A DNA stretch of 64,000 nt, taken from Planktothrix sp. FACHB-1365 (GTDB lineage: Bacteria; Cyanobacteriota; Cyanobacteriia; Cyanobacteriales; Microcoleaceae). The translations under genes and the position numbers were made by a program. Position 1 is the first letter of the stretch; every line of letters begins with the position of its first letter. A model generated the notes under the pieces. The model was not told the DNA's origin. It was given only the letters and a program-made list of their open reading frames with translations, and searched no databases. The DNA lies in the NCBI RefSeq assembly GCF_014697575.1, contig NZ_JACJSC010000011.1, positions 90,974 to 154,973 of the forward strand. The letters run 5' to 3'. Shown here in pieces: positions 1 through 9,718 of this stretch.

Positions 1-35
1 CTGTGCTCCCTGCTCTTTGTTTTCGTAGGCAGCTT

Positions 36-3000
36 ATGGCCATAATTCAGCTTAACTTGATTAAAATCCTCAGCCAAACACCCTGGAAAAAAGTGTTACC
101 GTTATTATTAGGTGTGCTGGCTACTATTGCCGTTATCCTGGTGTGGGAACGACTTACCCTGAATGAACAATACCACTACAAACAGTTAATTCAGCAGGAA
201 GCCCAGGGGATTGAGTTACAACTGAGCAGAGAACTCACCTACCGAATTGTTACCCTCAAACAAATGGCAAATCGCTGGGAAGTTGATGGGGGTACAGCTA
301 AAGAAAGTTGGGAAAAAGATGCAGAAGCTTATATTCATGATTTTTCGGGTTATCAAGCCATTGAATGGGTTGATCCGACGTTTCGAGTGCGTTGGGTTGT
401 GTCCAAAGTGGGAAATGAAGTCACACAAAATACTGATTTCTCCCAAGAATCCCGTCGTCAAATTACCCTTAAAATTGCCCGGAATCTGGATGAAATTATT
501 TTAACTCGCCGGATTAGATGGACTCAAGGGGGTCAAGGTTTTTTAGCTACTGTACCTCTCTTTATTGGCGATGGGTTCCGCCCAGCCGAAGGCTATCGCT
601 TTGATGGATTTATTGTCGGAGTTTTTCACTTCCAAACTCTATTTGATAGCATTTTGAACGTACCACCCGGTTATAAAGTAGCGATTTATGATGGGACTGA
701 ATCAATTTATCGTCAAGGCGGATTTCCTTCCCACTCTACTTTACAAAAAACAGTTATTGTCAGAGCCTATGGTGCTGACTGGCGAGTCGTAGTTGCATCT
801 ACAAAACAAGCAACTAGCCCTTTACCTATTGTGGTTCTGATCGCAGGCTTAACGTTAATTGGGTTATGTTTATTAGTGGTGTATCTGATTAGAATCAGTC
901 AGGATCAAGTTCATCAATTAAAGAGAACCAACCAGCAACTGCAACAGGAATTTGAACATAGACAACAGGCAGAAATCGCTCAGACTCAACTGGCTGCCAT
1001 TGTTGAATTCTCAGAAGATGCAATTATTAGTAAAGATTTAAATAGTATAATCAGAAGTTGGAATCACGGAGCCGAGCAAGTTTTTGGTTACACAGCCGAT
1101 GAAATCCTTGGACAATCGATTAACAAATTGATTCCCCCAGAATATTACGCCGAAGAACAAGAAATTCTGCACCGGATTCTCCGAGGAGAAAGTATTAAAC
1201 ATTACGACACCAAACGACTTAGGAAAGATGGAACTTTTATTGATGTTTCTATTACAATTTCTGCCCTAAAAGACAAAGCTGGAACTATTATTGGTGCTTC
1301 CAAGATTGCTCGAAATATTACCGAAAGTAAACAAGCCCAAGAATCCCTCTATGAAAGCGAACTTCGATATCGACAACTGATTAATAACTTAAATACCGGG
1401 TTCGTTATTCATGCTCCCGATACCAAGATTTTGTTATGTAATTCAACCGCTTGTGATTTATTAGGACTCACCATTGAACAAATGATGGGAAAAACTGCTA
1501 TTGATCCCGCATGGCATTTTGTTCGGGAAGATGGAACCCAGATGCCCATCGAAGAATATCCGATTAATCGAGTCTTATCAACTCAAACGTCTCTTAAAAA
1601 TTATGTACTAGGAATTAATAGTGGTAAACCAACCTTAGTTTGGGTTTTAGTCAACGGTTTTCCCGAATTTGATCATCAGAATCAACTTAAACAAATTGGA
1701 ATTACCTTTATTGATATCACCAAAATTAAACAAGCTGAAGCTGAACAACAAGAAATGAGCGAGGTGATGGAAAATGCCCTATCGGGGATTTCTAAACTGG
1801 ATGCCCAAGGTCGTTATCTTTATGTCAATAAAACCTACGCTGAAATCACCGGTTATCAACCCGAAGAAATGATTGGAATGTTGTGGCAAAAAACAGTACA
1901 TCCTGATGATTTAGAAAAACTTATTGCAGCCTATGAGCTTATGCTAAAAACAGGAAGAGTTGAAGTAGAAGCCACCGGAATTCGCAAAGATGGTTCAATT
2001 ATTTATAAACAATTAGTCATGATTGCTAACTCTGACGAACAGCATCAATTGTTGGGGCATTATTGCTTTATGAAAGATATTAGCGAAAAAGCCCGACTTG
2101 AAGCGGAACGCAAACAAGCGGAACTCAAATTAGAAAAAGAACTTCTGCGAACAAAAGCTTTATTTAATACCTCATTAGATGGTATTGTCGTCATGAATAA
2201 CCAAGGAGATGCAATCCAATCCAGTCCTCGTTTTGCCGAAATGATAGGTTATACCCCAGAAGAAACCCTGAGTTTAAACGTAGCAGATTGGGATGCCCAA
2301 TGGACAAAAGAACAATTACAGACAATTCTCAAAAACCCTAATTTTATTCCTCTCTTTGAAACCCGACATCGCCGTAAAGATGGCTCGGAATACGATGTCG
2401 AAATTAGTTACAGTCGCGTCACCTTAGAAGGAGAAGTGATCCACTTTTGTATTTGCCGAGATATCAGCAAACGTAAACAAGCAGAAATCGACCTCCAAAT
2501 CTCTCAAGCTCGGTTTGCAGGAATCTTAGAAATTGCCAATGATGCCATTATTTCCGTGAATCAGCATCAAGAAATTACGTTATTTAACAAAGGAGCCGAA
2601 CAAATTTTTGGTTACCAAGCAGAAGAGATATTAGGTAAACCCCTGGCGCTGTTGATACCAGAACGCTTTGCAAAAATTCATCATCAACATCTTGCTGACT
2701 ATGCCAAAATCGGAGGGTATGCCAGGCCCATGTCAGAGCGAGGAGGCATCTTTGGGCGACGCAAAGACGGGTCAGAATTTCCCGCCGAAGCCTCCATTTC
2801 TAACCTCAATCTCAAAGGTGAAATTATCTTTACCGTATTCTTGCGTGACATTACCGCCAGACAAGAAGCAGAAGCCGCCTTACGTCAAAGTGAAGAAAAA
2901 TTCCGCACAGCCATCGATTTTACCTACGATTGGGAATATTGGCTTGATACAAAAGGTCAGTTTATCTATACCTCTCCCTCCTGTGAGCGGATCACAGGTT

Positions 3001-5483
3001 TTTCACCTAACGAATTTATCACCAACCCTAACCTCATTAGTGAGATTATTTATCCAGACGATTTCCCAACCCTAGATAACCATATTTGTAATTACCACTC
3101 TGGAGTCGAATTTGCCGAGTTTCGGATTATCACCCGTTCCAGTGAAATTCGCTGGATTTCCCACACTTGTCAACCCCTATTTAGCCATGAAAATCAATTT
3201 CTCGGTCTACGAATCAGCAATCGAGATATTACTGAACAAAAGCAAATTGAAACCCAACGTCAACAAGCCGAACAAGCCCTTCGGGAAAGTGAAGCTCGGT
3301 TTCAAGCCTTTATGAATCATAGTCCGGCTCCAGCCTGGATTACCGACATCAACGGCTTAATCCTCTATGTCAGCCAAACCTATAGTCAGAGTTTCCAGTT
3401 ACCCACTGAAGATCTTCTCGGTAAAACCATCTTTGATATCTATCCCACTAACATTGCCCAACAATTTTTGGACAATATCTTAACCGTTAGTCAAACCCAT
3501 GAAGTCATGAAAACCATTGAGATTGCACCCCGTCCCGATGGTAGTCTCGGTGACTTCCTCGTCTATAAATTTCCAATTCCTGACCCATCGGGACAAATCC
3601 TCATCGGGGGAGTTGCCATCGACGTCACCCAACAACACCAAGCCGAAACCGCCCTACATCTCAGCGAAGAGCGATTGCAACTGGCCCTAGAAGCGTCTGG
3701 AGATGGACTCTGGGATTGGAACATTGAACAAGGAGAAGTATATTTAAGTTCTCGCTATCAGGAAATGCTGGGCTATCAACCCGGTGAATTACAGATAGAC
3801 CTTAATCTCTGGATTGAGATGATTCATCCCGATGATCGCTCCTTGGTTTGGGACTGTTTGAATGCTCACTTAAAAGATAGTTTTGTTTCATTCGCCTTTG
3901 ACTATCGTTTTCAGTGTAAATCGGGGGAATGGAAATGGATTGCCGACTATGGAAAAGTCGTCGCTTATAATGCTCAGGGTCAGCCCATCCGCATGATTGG
4001 AACCCATAAAGATATTAGCGATCGCAAACAAAAAGAAATAGCCCTCCGACAAGCCATGGAAGCCGCAGAACAAGCCAATCTTGCCAAAAGTATCTTCCTC
4101 GCCAACATGAGTCACGAACTCCGTACCCCCCTGAACGTCATCCTAGGATTTACTCAGGTAATGGCTCATGACCCCTCCTTAACTCCTAACCAACAAGAAG
4201 ATCTGCAAACCATTCGCCGCAGTGGCGATCATCTTTTGAATCTGATTAATGATGTTTTGGATCTCTCCAAAATTGAATCGGGACACTGCACCCTGGAAGA
4301 AAGTGACTTTGACTTAATTGCCTTGCTCCATTCTCTTCGGAATATGTTAGCAGAACGAGCCAGTTCTAAAGGACTAGATCTTTATTTTGATATTGCACCC
4401 GACGTGCCGCAGTTTATTAGAGCAGATGCTCAAAAATTGCGCCAAATTTTAATTAACCTATTAGGTAATGCCATTAAATTTACCCATCAGGGCAGTATTA
4501 CCTTACAAGTTAGGGGTGAGCTTAGTCCTGAAGAAACATCGAGTCCCTGTTGGATTCTTGAGTTTGCCGTCATTGATACCGGAGTCGGAATTGCACCGGA
4601 AGAACTGGATACAATCTTTAACGCCTTTGTCCAAGCTCAAGCGGGAAAACAAGCCGTCAGTGGTACAGGATTAGGATTAACCATTAGCCGAAAACTCTTG
4701 CAACTCATGGGTGGAGACATTGCCGTTCGGAGTACAATAGGCAAGGGAACAACCTTTAGTTTTACCCTTCCCGTGAGCCTGAGTGATGGAGTTGACCTTG
4801 AACCGAACACTTCGGAGCGCCTGATCATTGGATTAGCTCCCAACCAACCCCATCATCGGATTCTTGTCGTTGATGATCGCCGTGAAAATCGTTTATTGAT
4901 TGTCAGACTGTTAACGGAATTAGGATTCGAGGTACGGGAAGCTTGTAATGGACAGGAAGCAGTGCAGCAGTGGCAGGAATGGCAACCAGATCTGACTTGG
5001 ATGGATATTCGGATGCCAATTCTGGATGGATACGAAGCGACTCGGCAAATTCGGGCGATGGAACAAGGTCAAAGTAGTATTATTATCGCCCTGACTGCAC
5101 AGGCGTCCCGAAGCGATCGCACTCTCGCCCTGGCTGCGGGCTGTAATGACTATATGAGTAAGCCTTTCCGAGAACAAACTTTATTTCAGAAGATGGCCCA
5201 ATACTTGGGCATCGAGTATCGTTATGCTGAATCTGTAACACTGGAAGTTTCTCCGTCCCATTCTAAGAGCTTGACTCCAGAAGAGGTGAAGGTGATGCCC
5301 CCCGAATGGATTATGCAAGTCCATGAGGCTGCATTGGATCTTAATGATCATCAAATCCTAGAATTGATTGCGGAAATTCCACCTAAACATCAACCTTTAA
5401 TTGAGGCACTGACTTCTTTAGTTGATAACTTCCAGTTGGAAGCGATCGCAATTCTTACGAAGATTGAGGGGGAAGATAGATGA
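36..5483 (+). CDS. CHASE/8xPAS hybrid histidine kinase with receiver domain
   Basis: Membrane-bound hybrid sensor kinase. A first membrane segment (about residues 21-40) and a second (about 262-286) bracket an extracytoplasmic CHASE-like ligand domain. Eight consecutive PAS domains follow (about 315-1328), recognisable by repeated N..A..I.GY..EE.LG patterns and by the DITxRKQAE-type linkers after each. Then come HisKA ([10 protein letters not shown]; phospho-acceptor His near 1360), HATPase (N box [23 protein letters not shown]) and a REC domain (VVDDRRENR; phospho-acceptor Asp near 1657 in MDIRMP; distal Lys in SKPF). A helical tail of the kind common in cyanobacterial hybrid kinases closes it. 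I chose the ATG at 36; an in-frame GTG lies at 3, and sequence upstream is cut off by the window edge, so the start is uncertain. It overlaps the next gene by 4 bases (ATGA), so the two are probably one operon that turns an external cue into c-di-GMP output (inference). Confidence 0.9.
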   Translation: MAIIQLNLIKILSQTPWKKVLPLLLGVLATIAVILVWERLTLNEQYHYKQLIQQEAQGIELQLSRELTYRIVTLKQMANRWEVDGGTAKESWEKDAEAYIHDFSGYQAIEWVDPTFRVRWVVSKVGNEVTQNTDFSQESRRQITLKIARNLDEIILTRRIRWTQGGQGFLATVPLFIGDGFRPAEGYRFDGFIVGVFHFQTLFDSILNVPPGYKVAIYDGTESIYRQGGFPSHSTLQKTVIVRAYGADWRVVVASTKQATSPLPIVVLIAGLTLIGLCLLVVYLIRISQDQVHQLKRTNQQLQQEFEHRQQAEIAQTQLAAIVEFSEDAIISKDLNSIIRSWNHGAEQVFGYTADEILGQSINKLIPPEYYAEEQEILHRILRGESIKHYDTKRLRKDGTFIDVSITISALKDKAGTIIGASKIARNITESKQAQESLYESELRYRQLINNLNTGFVIHAPDTKILLCNSTACDLLGLTIEQMMGKTAIDPAWHFVREDGTQMPIEEYPINRVLSTQTSLKNYVLGINSGKPTLVWVLVNGFPEFDHQNQLKQIGITFIDITKIKQAEAEQQEMSEVMENALSGISKLDAQGRYLYVNKTYAEITGYQPEEMIGMLWQKTVHPDDLEKLIAAYELMLKTGRVEVEATGIRKDGSIIYKQLVMIANSDEQHQLLGHYCFMKDISEKARLEAERKQAELKLEKELLRTKALFNTSLDGIVVMNNQGDAIQSSPRFAEMIGYTPEETLSLNVADWDAQWTKEQLQTILKNPNFIPLFETRHRRKDGSEYDVEISYSRVTLEGEVIHFCICRDISKRKQAEIDLQISQARFAGILEIANDAIISVNQHQEITLFNKGAEQIFGYQAEEILGKPLALLIPERFAKIHHQHLADYAKIGGYARPMSERGGIFGRRKDGSEFPAEASISNLNLKGEIIFTVFLRDITARQEAEAALRQSEEKFRTAIDFTYDWEYWLDTKGQFIYTSPSCERITGFSPNEFITNPNLISEIIYPDDFPTLDNHICNYHSGVEFAEFRIITRSSEIRWISHTCQPLFSHENQFLGLRISNRDITEQKQIETQRQQAEQALRESEARFQAFMNHSPAPAWITDINGLILYVSQTYSQSFQLPTEDLLGKTIFDIYPTNIAQQFLDNILTVSQTHEVMKTIEIAPRPDGSLGDFLVYKFPIPDPSGQILIGGVAIDVTQQHQAETALHLSEERLQLALEASGDGLWDWNIEQGEVYLSSRYQEMLGYQPGELQIDLNLWIEMIHPDDRSLVWDCLNAHLKDSFVSFAFDYRFQCKSGEWKWIADYGKVVAYNAQGQPIRMIGTHKDISDRKQKEIALRQAMEAAEQANLAKSIFLANMSHELRTPLNVILGFTQVMAHDPSLTPNQQEDLQTIRRSGDHLLNLINDVLDLSKIESGHCTLEESDFDLIALLHSLRNMLAERASSKGLDLYFDIAPDVPQFIRADAQKLRQILINLLGNAIKFTHQGSITLQVRGELSPEETSSPCWILEFAVIDTGVGIAPEELDTIFNAFVQAQAGKQAVSGTGLGLTISRKLLQLMGGDIAVRSTIGKGTTFSFTLPVSLSDGVDLEPNTSERLIIGLAPNQPHHRILVVDDRRENRLLIVRLLTELGFEVREACNGQEAVQQWQEWQPDLTWMDIRMPILDGYEATRQIRAMEQGQSSIIIALTAQASRSDRTLALAAGCNDYMSKPFREQTLFQKMAQYLGIEYRYAESVTLEVSPSHSKSLTPEEVKVMPPEWIMQVHEAALDLNDHQILELIAEIPPKHQPLIEALTSLVDNFQLEAIAILTKIEGEDR

Positions 5484-6445
5484 CAAGTCTACTCAAATAC
5501 CCAACTCAAACGAATATTTTGATTGTGGATGATACACCAGATAATTTACGCTTGTTAGCCAAAATTTTAGAGTCTCAGGGTTATATTGTTCGGAAATCTC
5601 TGAATGGGAGAATGGCGCTTCAAGGGGTGCAGCGTGATCCGCCGAATCTGATTTTACTGGATATTAATATGCCGGAGATGAATGGGTATGAAATTTGTGA
5701 AAAGTTAAAAGCATCGGAATCGACGGCTTACATTCCTGTGATTTTTATTAGTGCCCTGGAACGTTTGGAAGATAAGGTGCGGGCTTTTGAATTGGGGGGT
5801 GTGGATTATATTACAAAACCGTTTCAAGAACAGGAAGTTTTAGTCCGGGTTAAAAATCAATTATTAATTCAACAACAACATCAACAATTAATTGAACAAA
5901 ATCAACGGTTAGAACAAGAAATTAAAGATCGGTTGAAAGCGGAAGCAGAAGTGAGAAAATTGTCTTTAACCGATGATTTAACGGGACTTTATAATCGACG
6001 AGGCTTTTTTTTACTCGCAGAACAACAATTAAAAATTGCCCGACGCACCCAAACACCTTGCTGTGTTTTATTCGCGGATTTAGATGGGTTGAAGAAAATT
6101 AATGATACCCTCGGACATGAATTGGGAGACCGAGTAATTCGGGATGCGGCTGAAATTCTCAAGGAAAGCTTTCGAGATGCTGATATTGTGGCGCGACTGG
6201 GGGGAGATGAATTTTCTCTTTTTCTTCCGGGTGGAGAAAGTCATTCAACGGATTTTCAGGCTCGGTTACAAACTAATGTTGATTACTTTAATCTAACGTC
6301 AAATCGGGCTTATATTCTTTCTATTAGTATGGGTGTACAACCCTGCGATTTAAATCAAGATTATTCCCTGGAACAATGGATTTCCAAAGCTGACAAATTA
6401 ATGTATGAACATAAACAGATGAAATATTTAAAAAATCATGTTTGA
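5480..6445 (+). CDS. REC-GGDEF diguanylate cyclase response regulator
   Basis: Response regulator of WspR/PleD type that makes c-di-GMP from two GTP. The REC domain (about 8-122) has the DD pair in IVDDTPDN, the phospho-acceptor Asp in LLDINMP and the distal Lys in TKPF. A coiled-coil (QQQHQQLIEQNQRLEQE) joins it to the GGDEF domain, which opens with LTDDLTGLYNRRGF. The active-site GGDEF is intact at residues 241-245. An RxxD product-inhibition site (RDAD) sits exactly five residues upstream, so feedback by c-di-GMP is expected. Its ATG overlaps the stop of the hybrid kinase (ATGA), so translational coupling is likely and the kinase is the probable phosphodonor (inference). The stop is followed within 6 bases by a 15-bp tandem repeat. 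Confidence 0.93.
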   Translation: MTSLLKYPTQTNILIVDDTPDNLRLLAKILESQGYIVRKSLNGRMALQGVQRDPPNLILLDINMPEMNGYEICEKLKASESTAYIPVIFISALERLEDKVRAFELGGVDYITKPFQEQEVLVRVKNQLLIQQQHQQLIEQNQRLEQEIKDRLKAEAEVRKLSLTDDLTGLYNRRGFFLLAEQQLKIARRTQTPCCVLFADLDGLKKINDTLGHELGDRVIRDAAEILKESFRDADIVARLGGDEFSLFLPGGESHSTDFQARLQTNVDYFNLTSNRAYILSISMGVQPCDLNQDYSLEQWISKADKLMYEHKQMKYLKNHV

Positions 6446-6450
6446 GCGCC

Positions 6451-6525
6451 ATGCAGAGACGCGCCATGCAGAGACGCGCCATGCAGAGACGCGCCATGCA
6501 GAGACGCGCCATGCAGAGACGCGCC
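6451..6525. repeat. 15-bp tandem repeat, 5 copies
   Basis: Five perfect copies of atgcagagacgcgcc run head to tail from 6451 to 6525. A sixth, diverged unit reads on to cgtctctac, so the last copy forms an inverted repeat (agagacg ... cgtctct) around ccatgg. The agagacg/cgtctct arms are shared with the palindromes at 13347-13386 and 28305-28338, which suggests one repeat family. The array keeps reading frames open on both strands, but the resulting short peptides (for example MARLC repeats) are artefacts. Confidence 0.95.
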
Positions 6526-6554
6526 ATGGCTCGTCTCTACAAAATCCAGCAAAC

Positions 6555-9338
6555 TCATTCCCTGTTCCCTGTTCCCTGTTCCCTGTTCCCTATCAACTGA
6601 ATTTCAGCCCGCACCATCGGTTCACCGATTATCCGATTTAATGTAAATCCTAATTGTTCGGAAATATGTTGCATAATTCGATTATCACTGAGGATTTCGG
6701 CAAACACTAAAGGCATTTTCTCCTGACGCGCAATATTCAGTAATTGTCTTAATAATTCCGTCCCAATGCCTTGACGTTGGTAACTATCACTCACCAGTAA
6801 GGAAAATTCTACTTCATCGTTCCCATAACCTTTACTCAGGCGTCCGACCCCAATAATTTTGTTTTCGACCGTTTCGGGGTTTTGATATTCTGCCACTAAG
6901 GCCATTTCGCGGTCATAATCAATAAAACACAGCCGCGATAACCGTTCATGGGTAATTCGAGAACTGAGTTTGACCAAATGAGCATAACGAAGATAGACAC
7001 TTTCCTCCGATAAACTTTCGTCAAACTTGACCATTAACGGTTCATCTTCAGGACGGATGGGCCGGATGGTAATTGCCATGTCCTGCTTTGATGTCCAATG
7101 GGTGATGTATTGGCGAGGATAGGGACGAATGGCTGGTTTTGGTAATGCTTCGGGTTTCGTCTCTGGGGAATGTAACACCACTCGTGCATCTAAGGCAATT
7201 AACTCGTTTTCCGAAGCCAACAAGGGGTTAATATCAACCTCTTTAATCCAAGGATGTTCAACAATTAAATGAGAAAACCGAACTAATAACTGTTCTAAAG
7301 CCTCCATATCCACTGAAAGCCTTCCCCTCACGCCTAATAAAGCTTTATAAATTTTCGTTTGTTCCATCATCCGACGGGCAAGGGTGGTATTTAACGGAGG
7401 TAAACCCAAGGAGCGATCTTTAAACACTTCCACCAATTGTCCCCCCATGCCAAATAACAACACCGGGCCGAATTGGGGGTCAAGGCTACTACCAATAATT
7501 AATTCATAGCCTTCTAATTTAATCATCCGTTGGACTGTTACCCCTTGGAAATGTTCGACCCCCACTTGTTGGGTAACGGAGGTTTCAATGGCGGTGTAGG
7601 CTTGCCGCACAGCTTCGGCGGTATTGAGGTTGAGTTGGACTCCACCCACATCGGTTTTGTGTGTAATCGTTTTAGATAACAATTTCAACACGACGGGATA
7701 CCCTAACTGCTCCGCCGCATCAACGGCTGCATCGATATTTGAAGCGATACAGGTTTGTACGGTGGGAATGCCATAGGCGGAGAGGAGACGTTTGGATTCA
7801 AATTCAGTTAGAAGAGTTCGCCCTTCAGCTAAAACAGAACCAATCAGATGTTGGACACAATCACAAACTAGACCATCATCTTCATGGATTTTGGGTAAAC
7901 TGGGGGTTTCATACAAGCCTTTTAAATTGTAGGTGTAGCGCCACATATAGTTAAACATCCGTACCGCCGAGTCGGGATAGGAAAAGGTGGCAATATTGGC
8001 TTGATTGAGAATTTTAATCCCCGATGCCACATCCGCACCCCCCATCCAACTCGCTAAAATTGGTTTATTGGGCATTTTCATACAACGATATTTCAACTGT
8101 TCCGCCGTTTTGCTGGGGTCAGTCATGGATTGGGGAGTTAATATCACTAAAATACCATCACTATTCGGATCTTGAACCACAATATCAAAGGCTTTGGCAT
8201 ATCGTTCGGGGTCAGCATCCCCTAAAATATCAATGGGGTTATTATGACTCCATTGGGGAGGTAACACTTGATTCAGGGCTTCAACGGTTGCAGAGGAGAG
8301 TTGGGCGAGGGTGCCACCTTCTCCAATTAAGGTGTCTGTGGTTAATACCCCTGGCCCTCCAGCATTGGTTAAAATCGTAAGTCGTGGCCCTTTGGGTCGG
8401 GGTTGTTTACTCAGAAGTTCGGCAATGGAGAACAAATGGGCAATATGATAAACCCGCAGAATCCCACAGCGTCTAAAGGCGGCATCCAACACATCATCGC
8501 TACCCGCTAAAGCTCCAGTGTGGGAGGCGGCGGCTTTGGCGGCGGCTTCAGTGCGTCCGGCTTTAATCACAATAATCGGTTTCGTTAGGGCAACTTCTCG
8601 CGCGGCGGATAAAAAAGATCGGGCATCCCCGATGGATTCCATATAAATAACAATACTTTGAGTTTGGGGGTCATTGCCTAAATAATAAATTAAATCTCCC
8701 CAACCAATATCTAACATTGAACCAATGGAAACGAAGGCACTAAATCCCACGTTTTCTCGGAAACTCCAATCTAAAATAGAAGTGCATAAAGCTCCACTTT
8801 GACTGATAAACCCAACATTTCCGGGTTTAGCCATGGCACTGGCAAACGTGGCATTCAGTCCCGTTAAAGGATTCATTAATCCTAAGCAGTTGGGGCCAAT
8901 AATTCGCAGTTTACTCGATTGAGCAATTTGCAAAATTTTCTGTTCTAATTCTACACCTTTTTGCCCAATTTCTTTAAATCCGGCTGATAGAATAATCACC
9001 CCTTTAACACCGACATCGACACACTCTTGGATCACGGCGGGAACACTCGCCGCCGGGGTAGCAATAATGGCTAAATCAACGGGTTCCGGGGTGTCTTTAA
9101 TACTAGAATATGCTTTGATTCCTAAAATACTATTGCGATGGCGATTAACCGGAAAAACCGTGCCTCCAAAAGGACTACTAATTAAATTCCAAAGGAGGGT
9201 TCTACCGACACTATTGGGTTTTTCCGTCGCCCCAATAACGGCAACTGTTTTGGGATTAAAAATAGCACTCAAGGATTGATGTTCGTAGCGTAAAACATCA
9301 TGGGCTGGATCAGCGATTCGTGTTGCTGTGGTTTGCAT
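6555..9338 (-). CDS. ADP-forming acyl-CoA synthetase / GNAT acetyltransferase fusion (Pat/ACD family)
   Basis: A 927-residue fusion. It has an N-terminal CoA-binding Rossmann domain ([15 protein letters not shown]), a succinyl-CoA-ligase-like domain, an ATP-grasp domain (about 490-720) and a C-terminal GNAT acetyltransferase (about 754 to the end; acetyl-CoA loop QRQGIGTEL). The phospho-histidine of NDP-forming acyl-CoA synthetases is present (His273 in SHTGALAG). Thus the synthetase half may be active, making acetate plus ATP from acetyl-CoA, unlike Pat enzymes whose synthetase half is thought to be catalytically dead. The ATG at 9338 was chosen because AAGGAG lies 7 bases upstream; an extension to 9383 has no such site. 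The last 11 or so residues come from an STRR array and probably replace a natural C-terminus. It is divergent from adhE, so a shared role in fermentative acetyl-CoA disposal is plausible. Protein lysine acetylation is the alternative role. Confidence 0.88.
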   Translation of the reverse strand: MQTTATRIADPAHDVLRYEHQSLSAIFNPKTVAVIGATEKPNSVGRTLLWNLISSPFGGTVFPVNRHRNSILGIKAYSSIKDTPEPVDLAIIATPAASVPAVIQECVDVGVKGVIILSAGFKEIGQKGVELEQKILQIAQSSKLRIIGPNCLGLMNPLTGLNATFASAMAKPGNVGFISQSGALCTSILDWSFRENVGFSAFVSIGSMLDIGWGDLIYYLGNDPQTQSIVIYMESIGDARSFLSAAREVALTKPIIVIKAGRTEAAAKAAASHTGALAGSDDVLDAAFRRCGILRVYHIAHLFSIAELLSKQPRPKGPRLTILTNAGGPGVLTTDTLIGEGGTLAQLSSATVEALNQVLPPQWSHNNPIDILGDADPERYAKAFDIVVQDPNSDGILVILTPQSMTDPSKTAEQLKYRCMKMPNKPILASWMGGADVASGIKILNQANIATFSYPDSAVRMFNYMWRYTYNLKGLYETPSLPKIHEDDGLVCDCVQHLIGSVLAEGRTLLTEFESKRLLSAYGIPTVQTCIASNIDAAVDAAEQLGYPVVLKLLSKTITHKTDVGGVQLNLNTAEAVRQAYTAIETSVTQQVGVEHFQGVTVQRMIKLEGYELIIGSSLDPQFGPVLLFGMGGQLVEVFKDRSLGLPPLNTTLARRMMEQTKIYKALLGVRGRLSVDMEALEQLLVRFSHLIVEHPWIKEVDINPLLASENELIALDARVVLHSPETKPEALPKPAIRPYPRQYITHWTSKQDMAITIRPIRPEDEPLMVKFDESLSEESVYLRYAHLVKLSSRITHERLSRLCFIDYDREMALVAEYQNPETVENKIIGVGRLSKGYGNDEVEFSLLVSDSYQRQGIGTELLRQLLNIARQEKMPLVFAEILSDNRIMQHISEQLGFTLNRIIGEPMVRAEIQLIGNREQGTGNRE
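6558..6592. repeat. STRR heptamer array (ttccctg)
   Basis: Five tandem heptamers (ttccctg, the last ttcccta). This is the short tandemly repeated repetitive DNA typical of filamentous cyanobacteria. Read on the minus strand it encodes the last residues ([11 protein letters not shown]) of the acyl-CoA synthetase gene, whose stop codon lies at the array edge. Relatives with the same core lie at 28481-28509 and 37027-37048. Confidence 0.93.
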
Positions 9339-9718
9339 AGACCACTCCTTATACGGGGAACTGGAATCAGGGAAAAATAACAAAAAGTTTTGTAGTTTTA
9401 AGCACGTTATTCCAGCTTTTATTCTTTTCCATTATAATCTAATCTTTCAGGAAGTCTCTGATCCTTATAAAGTTTCAAGATTTGTCCAGGGATCACATCA
9501 GATCATCAACAACAGCCATTTTCAACCCCAACCTTTGAGCACGCCTCTCTAGGGCTGAGTTTTCCCTGGAGGTTCATCGGTTTGACTCACCACTTTAATC
9601 TTAAATTTCTATTAAAATTTTGTTGAGTTTGTGACTTCCAGATTCCAAAATCAATAAAACCGATTATCATATAAAGTCAGGACAAAAAAACCTAAATCTA
9701 ACCCGAAGGGGACGACTA
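9339..9718. promoter_or_regulatory. divergent intergenic region between ACD/GNAT gene and adhE
   Basis: About 380 bases separate two divergent genes, so both promoters should lie here. The adhE side ends in an A-rich stretch and a gaagggg ribosome site. The other side carries AAGGAG before the 9338 start. I could not assign -35/-10 boxes or an operator with confidence, and no open frame here looks like a gene. Confidence 0.5.

Noticed and set aside
6324..6641. Frames reading MARLC or HAETR repeats
   Set aside because: They are translations of the 15-bp tandem repeat and of STRR DNA.
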